A DNA stretch of 21,962 bases from an uncultured Prevotella sp. GTDB taxonomy: Bacteria; Bacteroidota; Bacteroidia; Bacteroidales; Bacteroidaceae. The stretch lies in NCBI GenBank assembly GCA_900765465.1, contig CAAFRM010000233.1, positions 1-21,962 on the forward strand, in the 5' to 3' direction. This document shows, one piece after another, positions 1-7,100 of the stretch. Every line of letters begins with the position of its first letter. The first letter of the stretch is position 1. The translations under genes and the position numbers were made by a program. The notes below the pieces were generated by a model. The model did no database searches. It was not told where the DNA came from and saw only the letters and a list, made by a program, of their open reading frames with translations.

Positions 1-174
1 AAGGCTCAAAACATCATGTCATCGGCATTCATCAAGAAGCACAATCTTCCTTCCGCCAGTTTTGTACAAGGTGGAATCAAGGGATTATTAGAGAAAGATT
101 TTGTTACAGAGACGGATGGAACTTACGAACTGTACGATAAGTTCTTCGGGGAATGGCTGAAAAAGGAATTATAA
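1..174 (+). CDS. AAA-type ATPase, C-terminal end (partial)
   Basis: Only the last 57 codons lie in the window, in frame 1, ending at TAA 172-174. The peptide reads as the C-terminal winged-helix region of the Bacteroidota/archaeal-type ATP-binding proteins: SSAFIKKHNLPSASFVQGGI, then a basic recognition-like stretch, then YELYDKFFGEWLKKEL. The final 'YxxYDxFFxxWL' pattern is typical of this family. The Walker motifs would lie upstream and are not visible. These proteins are predicted P-loop ATPases of uncertain role. The next gene starts 50 bases downstream on the same strand with no terminator between them, so cotranscription is possible. The family call is from memory of the motif pattern. 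Confidence 0.6.
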   Translation, partial: KAQNIMSSAFIKKHNLPSASFVQGGIKGLLEKDFVTETDGTYELYDKFFGEWLKKEL

Positions 175-224
175 AGAATACTGATATTATTATAAAGAAT
201 AAGAATATAAATAAAAAGAAGAAT

Positions 225-638
225 ATGATACAGCAAGTAGAATTTTCATTGCGCCCGCTTCCTCGCGGTTTTCACCTCGTAACCAACGAGGTGATGAGGA
301 ACTTGCCGGCGCTGCCTAAGACGGGGATTCTGAATCTCTTCGTAAGACATACCAGTTGCGGATTGTCGCTGAACGAGAACTTCGATCCGGATGTGAGACA
401 TGATTTGAAGGGTATCTTCGAAAGACTGGTTCCAGATGGCGACCCAAGATACCTGCACCAGGATGAAGGACCTACGGATATGTCGGCACATGCCAAATCG
501 AGCATGGTGGGTGTATCGCTCACCATTCCTATTACCAATGGCAGACTGAACCTTGGTACATGGCAGGGGATTTACCTCTGTGAATTCAGAGAGGGAGGTG
601 GAAGCCGACACCTCATCGCAACGATTATCGGGGAATAA
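225..638 (+). CDS. yjbQ: YjbQ-family (UPF0047) protein
   Basis: A 137-residue protein, the usual length for the YjbQ/UPF0047 family of small trimeric beta-fold enzymes. Some members show weak thiamin-phosphate-synthase activity; the physiological role is unsettled. Family signatures are all present: VRHTSCGLSLNENFDPDVRHD near residues 40-60, the EGPTDMSAHAKSSM segment, and the C-terminal LGTWQGIYLCEFREGG stretch ending in GE. The conserved His, Asn-Glu and Asp positions look intact. An open frame continues upstream to an ATG at 153, but that start lies inside the preceding gene and would add a Lys/Asn-rich stretch with no family counterpart. ATG 225, preceded by an A/G-rich AAAAAGAAGAAT, is preferred. 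A hairpin terminator follows at 659-696. Confidence 0.85.
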   Translation: MIQQVEFSLRPLPRGFHLVTNEVMRNLPALPKTGILNLFVRHTSCGLSLNENFDPDVRHDLKGIFERLVPDGDPRYLHQDEGPTDMSAHAKSSMVGVSLTIPITNGRLNLGTWQGIYLCEFREGGGSRHLIATIIGE

Positions 639-658
639 ATAACCGTTGCGACGAATCG

Positions 659-696
659 AAGACGCCTCTATTTCCTGGATGAATCGGAGGCGTCTT
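659..696 (+). terminator. Hairpin terminator shared by convergent genes
   Basis: Arms AAGACGCCTC (659-668) and GAGGCGTCTT (687-696) pair perfectly around an 18-base loop and are followed by T697. It lies 21 bases after the YjbQ stop and would end that transcript. The hairpin DNA also encodes the last residues of the convergent membrane-protein gene, whose stop is at 668-670. The T-run is short, so efficiency is uncertain. Confidence 0.6.
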
Positions 697-1423
697 TATC
701 AATTTCACGGAAAAGGCCGAAGTATCTCTTGCATACCCAGACGATACCTACTACCATTGCTATGACGAGGATTCCTCTTAAAAATCCACCTAATATCTTT
801 GGCATACAATCCCAAATAGGCAGGAGATGCAACGCAAAACCTAAAACCGCCGTCAATACCAACACACCGATGGTCAAGAGTTTCTCGTTTTTGATAGCTG
901 GCTCAGGATCCTCTACTTCTACCAGGTTTCTCAACTGGTATATCTTATAAAAAAAGAATACACCGTTCAGACATAAAAGAACACAGCAAACGATCACTCC
1001 ACCCACAAATACAGGCTCACTTCCGATAAAATCCATACAACTAATCCATAACCAGAAGAGGGCTGACCATAAAGCTGCATAGCGACCCAACAGGGACAGG
1101 TAATATACCTGTCGGGCATTGACAATCTTGACAAAAGGAAAGTCATTGGCCTTTGGATGATAGCTGTGAAGCAAACAAGCAATAGGGAAAAAAGTACCCA
1201 TTCCAGCCAACAGAAGAAGATAAGGCAAATCATCAGATGTGGCATGAATGACATTCCTGATGGTGAGCAGCCACATGGCAAGAACCAGGATTCCTACAAT
1301 AAATTCAAAGACCCTGGCACTTGTAGAACGATAAATCTTGACTTGCGCAAAGATGCCAGCCTGCTCTTCCTTATCGCCATTCTTGAATAAATCAAGTACA
1401 AAAGTTATTATTTTATTCTTCAT
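668..1423 (-). CDS. Six-helix integral membrane protein, function unknown
   Basis: A 251-residue protein that I do not recognise. Hydrophobicity by eye gives six membrane segments at about residues 38-58, 66-87, 108-130, 138-159, 182-202 and 211-232. They follow an amphipathic N-terminal region and precede a charged, Ser-rich C terminus. No enzymatic motif is visible. It is the last gene of a three-gene operon and overlaps the upstream RHH gene by 11 bases (ATGAAGAATAA), which implies translational coupling. Its 3' end lies in the hairpin shared with the convergent YjbQ gene. A structural or transport partner for the SPFH protein two genes upstream is an inference from position only. Confidence 0.7.
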   Translation of the reverse strand: MKNKIITFVLDLFKNGDKEEQAGIFAQVKIYRSTSARVFEFIVGILVLAMWLLTIRNVIHATSDDLPYLLLLAGMGTFFPIACLLHSYHPKANDFPFVKIVNARQVYYLSLLGRYAALWSALFWLWISCMDFIGSEPVFVGGVIVCCVLLCLNGVFFFYKIYQLRNLVEVEDPEPAIKNEKLLTIGVLVLTAVLGFALHLLPIWDCMPKILGGFLRGILVIAMVVGIVWVCKRYFGLFREIDKDASDSSRK

Positions 1424-1655
1424 CTTTCTTTTCCCCTCCTATTTGATTTGAATCGACTTCTTCCTTCGTTTTCTTTGATGCAGCCTTCTTTTTCTTAGGC
1501 AGTCTGCCAGCCTTGCGCAGCGCTTCAGCGATGATCCATTGCAGCTGGCCGTTGGTTGAGCGGAACTCATCCTCCGCCCACGCTTCAATGGCACTCATCG
1601 TTTCCGAATCAATGCGCAATATAAAACTCTTCGTATTTGTTTCCTTTTTAGCCAT
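1413..1655 (-). CDS. Arc-like ribbon-helix-helix DNA-binding protein
   Basis: An 80-residue protein. Residues 9-50 match the Arc/MetJ fold: a strand SFILRID, helix A (SETMSAIEAWAEDEF), a turn RSTNG, and helix B (QLQWIIAEALRKAG). The arrangement resembles phage P22 Arc, including the RS-x-N turn between the helices. Residues 53-80 are a Lys/Glu-rich tail that probably is disordered. Dimeric RHH proteins of this type bind repeated short half-sites through the strand. The gene lies 6 bases after the SPFH gene and overlaps the next gene by 11 bases, so it is a typical middle gene of an operon. The promoter of the same operon contains four GATATC-type half-sites (2662-2707), which makes autoregulation the most economical hypothesis. 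No toxin-like partner is obvious. Confidence 0.8.
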   Translation of the reverse strand: MAKKETNTKSFILRIDSETMSAIEAWAEDEFRSTNGQLQWIIAEALRKAGRLPKKKKAASKKTKEEVDSNQIGGEKKDEE

Positions 1656-1661
1656 ACTTTT

Positions 1662-2630
1662 TTAATGATTCAATGTTCCCGTATTTACTACAGGCTGGGC
1701 AGTATCATCGCCACAGAGCACTACGAGCAGATTACTGACCATGGCAGCCTTCTTGTCGTCATCAAGCTCTACCACATCTTCATCACTCAACTTCTGCAAT
1801 GCCATTTTCACCATCGACACGGCACCTTCTACTATCTTTTCTCTGGCAGAAATGATGGCTGAAGCCTGCTGGCGACGAAGCATTACGGCTGCAATCTCCG
1901 GTGCATAAGCCAGATAGTTGATGCGGGCCTCTACCACCTCGATACCTGCCATTGCCAATCGCTCATCGATGCGAGCTTCCAACTCCTTATTAATTTCATC
2001 ACTTCCATCTCGAAGCGTAATCTGATTCGACTTTCCACCCTCGTCATCATCGTAGGCATACTGTCCAGCTACCTGACGGAGAGCGGCATCTGCCTGAATC
2101 TGGACAAAGCGGCCCAGCATGTTCATGATCTGTGCAGCAGAAGCACCAATGCCAGCCTGACCTGTAGAACCCTCTGCCATCGTCTGGGTATCAATCTCAA
2201 AGATAGCCTTGTAGGTATCTTTCAGTTTCCATACCAGCACCATACCAATCATAATCGGATTACCCGTCTTGTCATTCACCTTGATAGGTTCGGCATCGAG
2301 GTTGCGCACACGAAGCGAAAGCTTCTTCTGACTGATAAACGGATTCAGCCAATAGTAACCCGGCTCTGTAAAAGTGCCACGATACTTACCGAAGAAAAGC
2401 AACACGCGAGCCTGACCCGGCTCAACCAGGATGAAACCGCAGACGCAGATGATGCTCAGGATGAGAAGCAGTACGCCACAAACACCACAGACATTTGCCA
2501 GCCAGCCTTCTTGCGAAACGCAGGCAAATATAAACAAGCCAACTCCAGCCAGAAAGCCGATGATGTTTAACACTAACATCAGGATGCCATTCAAGGTCTT
2601 TCCCTGATACGTAAATTCCTTATTCTCCAT
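1662..2630 (-). CDS. SPFH/Band 7-domain membrane protein
   Basis: A 322-residue protein. Two membrane segments (about 15-37 and 45-69) precede an SPFH/Band 7 domain at about 69-260. The domain entry is characteristic (FILVEPGQARVLLFFGKYRG, then EPGYYWLNPF). An Ala/Glu-rich helical part follows (INKELEARIDERLAMAGIEV and EIAAVMLRRQQASAI), as in stomatins, prohibitins and flotillins. SPFH proteins form large membrane-anchored ring or cage assemblies and organise partners such as proteases or transporters. Here no NfeD-type partner is present. Instead the gene leads an operon with an RHH regulator and a polytopic membrane protein. ATG 2630 is about 45 bases downstream of the predicted transcription start, with only a weak AT-rich ribosome-binding region. 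Confidence 0.88.
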   Translation of the reverse strand: MENKEFTYQGKTLNGILMLVLNIIGFLAGVGLFIFACVSQEGWLANVCGVCGVLLLILSIICVCGFILVEPGQARVLLFFGKYRGTFTEPGYYWLNPFISQKKLSLRVRNLDAEPIKVNDKTGNPIMIGMVLVWKLKDTYKAIFEIDTQTMAEGSTGQAGIGASAAQIMNMLGRFVQIQADAALRQVAGQYAYDDDEGGKSNQITLRDGSDEINKELEARIDERLAMAGIEVVEARINYLAYAPEIAAVMLRRQQASAIISAREKIVEGAVSMVKMALQKLSDEDVVELDDDKKAAMVSNLLVVLCGDDTAQPVVNTGTLNH

Positions 2631-2661
2631 AATTTTACTTTATTTATTACGTTATTAATGT

Positions 2662-2707
2662 TGATATCATTTTGATATCGCAAATATACGATATTAAAAT
2701 GATATCA
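2662..2707. promoter_or_regulatory. Four-half-site inverted repeat operator
   Basis: Arm TGATATCATTTTGATATCG (2662-2680) and arm CGATATTAAAATGATATCA (2689-2707) are inverted copies with one mismatch in 19, separated by 8 bases. Each arm holds two GATATC-like half-sites whose centres are 11 bp apart (2662-2669 and 2673-2680; 2689-2696 and 2700-2707). That is about one helical turn, the spacing used by Arc-type dimers binding side by side. The 8-base centre is exactly the -7 element of the SPFH operon promoter read on the minus strand. Binding would block RNA polymerase. That the operon's own RHH protein binds here is inference. Confidence 0.75.
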
Positions 2708-2710
2708 CAA
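2681..2710 (-). promoter_or_regulatory. Bacteroidota promoter of the SPFH operon
   Basis: On the minus strand, TATATTTG (positions 2688 to 2681) is a perfect TAnnTTTG -7 box. TTG at 2710-2708, 19 bases upstream, fits the -33 element. Predicted transcription start is about 2675-2677, giving an mRNA leader of roughly 45 bases to ATG 2630. Confidence 0.75.
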
Positions 2711-2745
2711 GGGCAGAAGAAAAAGATTTCAAATACTTTAACGTA

Positions 2746-2779
2746 AAAAGGTCGTTGGGACGATACCCAACGACCTTTT
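2746..2779 (-). terminator. Intrinsic terminator of the MFS/SpoIID-fusion operon
   Basis: Arms AAAAGGTCGTTGGG (2746-2759) and CCCAACGACCTTTT (2766-2779) pair perfectly around the 6-base loop ACGATA. On the minus strand the hairpin is followed by a T-run, and it begins 33 bases after the MFS stop codon. It insulates the downstream SPFH promoter. The arms are symmetric, so it could also act on the plus strand. Confidence 0.88.
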
Positions 2780-2811
2780 CTCAGATTTTCACCTATTTAT
2801 ATATAGAAATA

Positions 2812-4146
2812 TTATTCTATCACTTCCATTTCTTCCTCTTCTATTTCCTCCTTGATTTCCTTCTCTTTCTTTCCGAACTCAGGATCTATCTTCAGGAAAG
2901 CGGTAACCAGGAAAGTGATGGCGCAGCATGCCATCACGATGATGAAGAACAAGCGATAGCCTACCATATCTTTCAGATAGCCAGAAACCATACCTGGCAA
3001 CATTAAACCCAGATAAGAGATACCTGTACAGATGGAATAATGGGATGTCTTGAACTTACCCTGGCTATAGAACAGCATATAAAGGGTAAGAACCGTGAAG
3101 CCCAAACCATAACCGAATTGCTCGATAAAGAGGCAGCTCGAAACCACGATGATGTCGCTGTTCAGCGAATAGCTCAGATAGATGTAAACCACATCAGGCA
3201 GAGTAATGGCACAAACCATCGGCCAAAGCCATTTCTTCATACCATCGCGGCTCACCAGAATACCGCCGATGATACCACCCAGCAGCAAACCGATCAGTCC
3301 AACAGTACCATTGGCAAAGCCATATTCCTGCGGAGACAATCCCAATCCGCCCTGTGAATTAGGACGAAGGATGAAGGTTTTGGTCATCGTATTCAAGAGT
3401 GCTTCCGGGAAACGATAAAGCAGGAGGAAGAGCATCACACAGATGGTTTCTCCCAATCCGAATTTCACAAAGAAGGTGCGGAACATATTCTTCAGTTCGT
3501 GCGCCACTTCGCCCACCGTTCTGTCGGTCTGCACATCCTCCTTCGGACGCGGCATGAACCGGCTATGATAGAGCCACAATCCGATGAAGATACCTGCCAA
3601 TCCGTAGAAGATAAGCGCCCATGAGAAGCGAATCTGATTACGGAACAGCACCTGGAGAACACCAGCCAGCATCACCAGGAATCCATTCACGAAGATGATG
3701 GCAAGGCGATAGAAGGTGTTTCGCAGTCCCACAAACTTGGTCTGCGTATGCTCATCCAACTCTATCATATAGAAACCATCCGCCGAAATATCGTGGGTGG
3801 CACTACAGAAGGCGATGAGGAAGAAGAAACACATCGTTGCCTGGAACCAGAAGGCAGTAGGCAGCGAAAAGGCGATTCCGGCAAGAGCTGCTCCGATGAG
3901 CGCCTGCATCGTCAATACCCACCAGCGCTTGGTCTTCAGCAGGTCGATGAAAGGACTCCACAAGGGTTTGATAACCCAAGGCAGGGCGAGCCATCCGGTA
4001 TAGAGACCCACCTCAGCATCGGTCAAGCCCAACTGCATATACATAACCACAGAGAGGGCTGTCACGATGACGTTAGGCAGTCCTTCCGCAAAGTAGAGTG
4101 TCGGAATCCAAGCCCATGGATTCCGACTATTTTTCAATGTTCCCAT
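2812..4146 (-). CDS. AmpG-like MFS permease
   Basis: A 444-residue polytopic protein with about 12 hydrophobic segments and an acidic C-terminal tail (EKEIKEEIEEEEMEVIE). The N-terminal part, PTLYFAEGLPNVIVTALSVV then GLYTGWLALPWVIKPLWSPF and a 'DLLKTKRWWVL' loop, follows the AmpG/acetyl-CoA-transporter-like MFS pattern (GLP in helix 1, LPW..K..W.P.D in helices 2-3). AmpG imports GlcNAc-anhydroMurNAc muropeptides across the inner membrane for cell-wall recycling. The gene starts 9 bases after the stop of the GT2-DUF4922-SpoIID fusion gene, so the two are cotranscribed. A SpoIID domain, which acts on glycan strands, next door supports a cell-wall-derived substrate. The exact substrate cannot be read from sequence. 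It ends at the strong terminator 2746-2779. Confidence 0.8.
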   Translation of the reverse strand: MGTLKNSRNPWAWIPTLYFAEGLPNVIVTALSVVMYMQLGLTDAEVGLYTGWLALPWVIKPLWSPFIDLLKTKRWWVLTMQALIGAALAGIAFSLPTAFWFQATMCFFFLIAFCSATHDISADGFYMIELDEHTQTKFVGLRNTFYRLAIIFVNGFLVMLAGVLQVLFRNQIRFSWALIFYGLAGIFIGLWLYHSRFMPRPKEDVQTDRTVGEVAHELKNMFRTFFVKFGLGETICVMLFLLLYRFPEALLNTMTKTFILRPNSQGGLGLSPQEYGFANGTVGLIGLLLGGIIGGILVSRDGMKKWLWPMVCAITLPDVVYIYLSYSLNSDIIVVSSCLFIEQFGYGLGFTVLTLYMLFYSQGKFKTSHYSICTGISYLGLMLPGMVSGYLKDMVGYRLFFIIVMACCAITFLVTAFLKIDPEFGKKEKEIKEEIEEEEMEVIE

Positions 4147-4155
4147 TCTACAGCT

Positions 4156-7100
4156 TTATTTATAGAGTTTCTTGATTTCTGCACCCTGATAGTAGTGCAG
4201 GAGGATAGCATCATAGAGATACCCTTCCTCTCCCATCACAGCAGCACCAATCTGACAGAGACCTACTCCATGGCCCCATCCTGCACCGATGAGTTCGAAA
4301 CGCTGAGGTACTCCCTGCTCATCTTCATCCTGTTTATCTACCACAAAAGCAGAACTTAAAAGATGAGAATCGCTGAGTGCACGTCGGATTTCGAGTTCCT
4401 TACCGATGGTGAAGGTCTTCTCGGTACCGATAATCTGGAGTTTGCTGATTCTTCCACTCTTACCTCGCTCCACGGCCTTCAGGTCGAGGATGGCACCAAA
4501 ATCCATCTTCAGTTTGTCAGCGATAAGCTGCTGGAGTTTCTCCTGAGTGAGCGTAACCTTCCAGCGATAGAAATCGGCTGTCTCTTGGTCATAGTCATTC
4601 AATACCTGCGAAAGAATCTTCTTGTCTGTCGTATTGCAGAAAGCAGGTGGGTTCGAGCGAATCCACTTCTCAGCCTCTTCCTCGCTGGTAAGATCAGGCA
4701 TAACCTTTGCATCCTCTACACCCAAAGCAATATCCCTTACGGCTGTGAGATAATTCTTCGGCGTATTCTCCCAGCAATACTGGAACTCTTCGGTAATACC
4801 GCCACAACACTTCGAGAATCTGGCATCACAAATCTCATCACCATCCAGCAGAACCTGTCCTCTGGTGAGTCTTACCGCCTCTGCCACATGTGGTGAGGTC
4901 TCCTTCGTAATACCCTGATAACGCTGACAGTGGTCATCGGCACAAACATCGAAAAGAGTATGATCTTCGCGATCGTACCAACGGATGAGCATATCCTCCT
5001 TCTTCACGAAAGAGAAGAAATTGTTGCCACTCTCCGCCACCTCTCTGCGATGCTGCATCTGAGCCAAAAGCCAAGAACGGGAAATCACGGCGTGCGCCTT
5101 CAGGAGTTCGAGACTGGATGTGGCACTCATCTCACTGCTGATGACACTCTCCAGATATTTTTCTACAGGCAGCTCATTAATGGCTAAAATCTTATCAGAT
5201 TCTACCAGGAATCTCAGCGTACCCAGGAAAGTCTGGGTTTCCTTGCGTTCCCAATGGAAGTTTACACCGATGGTTACATCACTCAAGGAGAAAGAGGCAT
5301 TCGAGCTCTGCGGATGGAAAGTCAGTGAACTATACTGATTTCCGTTCCAAAGCACGCCACCTTCAGAGAATTCCACCTCCTGCTCACCGATCACGATTTC
5401 TCCCTTGGCAAGATAAGGTTTGTTGAGTATGAAATGAACCTTCTGCGCACTCACGATTCCAACAGTTACTTCCGGCTCCTTACCATTATTATATAAGGCA
5501 GAAGCTCCGACAGCAGCCTTAGCCTCCTTTGCCGCCTTCAGCTTGTTAACGATAGTCTCTACCTTCTCTGGACTGATGCCGCATTCCTGCAAGATAGCAG
5601 TAGCCTTTTCATCGGTGAGTTTACGGAAATCTTCCTCACGAGGAGTAATGATGAGTCCGCTCATATCGAGTGCTCCCGGCGAAACCATCACCTGTGCATC
5701 CCCTTCAGCAAAGTAAGCATCTGGTCGATGTTTCTCTCTTGGGATAACCACAGTGATGAATTCTTCACACTTACGCCAGGCAACGATGTTCATCATTGGC
5801 TCTTTCTCGTCGCCACGATGAGGCAAAGCCTTGTAAAGTCGGCGGAAAAGAGTTTCATCACTCTCTTCGCTCTTCGAGATGATAACAAAGGCTGGCACGA
5901 TGAAATCGCGAACCAATGCAATCTTCTCATCATCATTCAGCGAGATGATATCGGTAAGATTACGGGAAAGACGCTGCCAGTTTGCCTGCAAAGGAAGAAG
6001 TCCACTAGAACCAGCCTGGAAATGCAGGTGGTCTGGAGCAGAAGCTCCACACTTCGGACCATTATAGAATACCATCAAGTCGCTGTGCAGACTCAGGAAT
6101 CTATGCATCTCACCATAGTTCTTATAAATGAGCTGATACTGGTGTTTGCGTGCCGGAATCGTGAAATGGATTGGCAAGATAGGGAACGGATTCACCAACA
6201 GCTGGAACTTATCGTCTATCTGCTGCACCATCTGTTCTTCCGGACGATTGGCAGCACAGAGGAAGCAAGGGCGCTCGCTCAATGCCTTCTTGTCGATTTT
6301 GGCTCCCGTGCTAACCATACGAGCCGGATTCCACTGCAACTTCACAAACTCAGAGAGTGTCCTGGTCTCTACGTGCTTGAGGTCGCGATAACGATGGCGT
6401 GCCTCCCCCCATTGCTCCAACTGTCGATTGAAGAATCGGGAGATACTGCTATCTTCCATGATATCAGCCTTACCCAACAGCATTTGCTGACGTGCCTTCA
6501 ACTCCATGGTGCGCAAACGGTCTTTATAAAGATTATTGGCGTTCACCTTTTCTATACTAAGGGCAGCATCAGAGTTTCCTCCCCAGCGACGACAGAGGTA
6601 GAGTTCCTCATAGATTCTGCCGATGCGGTAGCGGCGAGAGAAAGCCAAGCCCATCGCATAGTCCTCGCCATAGCTGGTATTAGGAAACGGTATCTGTCTA
6701 GCCAACGGGGTAAAGAAAGCACGAGGAGCGCCTAATCCGTTGATGCGCAAGGCATTGTTGCATCCATTCTCCTCGGTCCACTCCTTATGGTCGATAAGTC
6801 CAGGAGGAAGGGTCTGCAGATCGAAGTTGCACATACGATAAGAACCCACAATCATCGCAGCCTTCTGCTGATGGAAAGCATCTACTATCTTCTGCAGTGT
6901 ATCGGTAGAAGAATAGAGGTCATCGCTATCGAGCTGAACGGCAAACTTTCCGCAAAACTCGCTAGAGATGGCCAGATTCCAGCAGCCACCTATTCCAAGG
7001 TCTTTGCTTGTAGGTTGGAGCAGGAAGAGACGTGGACTATCAGCTATTTTCTGCACGATTTCACCGGTACGATCGGTAGAATGATTATCTACGACGATGA

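Noticed and set aside
153..224. Upstream ATG extension of the YjbQ protein by 24 residues.
   Set aside because: It starts inside the preceding gene and adds a Lys/Asn-rich stretch from AT-rich spacer DNA; the family begins at about ATG 225.
1413..1655. Reading the RHH gene plus neighbour as a toxin-antitoxin pair.
   Set aside because: The partner is a six-helix membrane protein much larger than known toxins, and the upstream gene is SPFH; no toxin motif is present.
3748..4359. Plus-strand open frame across the MFS start and the end of the SpoIID domain.
   Set aside because: It spans the junction of two well-supported genes on the opposite strand and has no promoter or recognisable protein.
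5728..6735. Long open frame (335 codons) on the plus strand, antisense to the GT2-DUF4922-SpoIID gene.
   Set aside because: The opposite strand encodes a fully recognisable multidomain protein through this stretch, and the antisense product shows no family motif or promoter.
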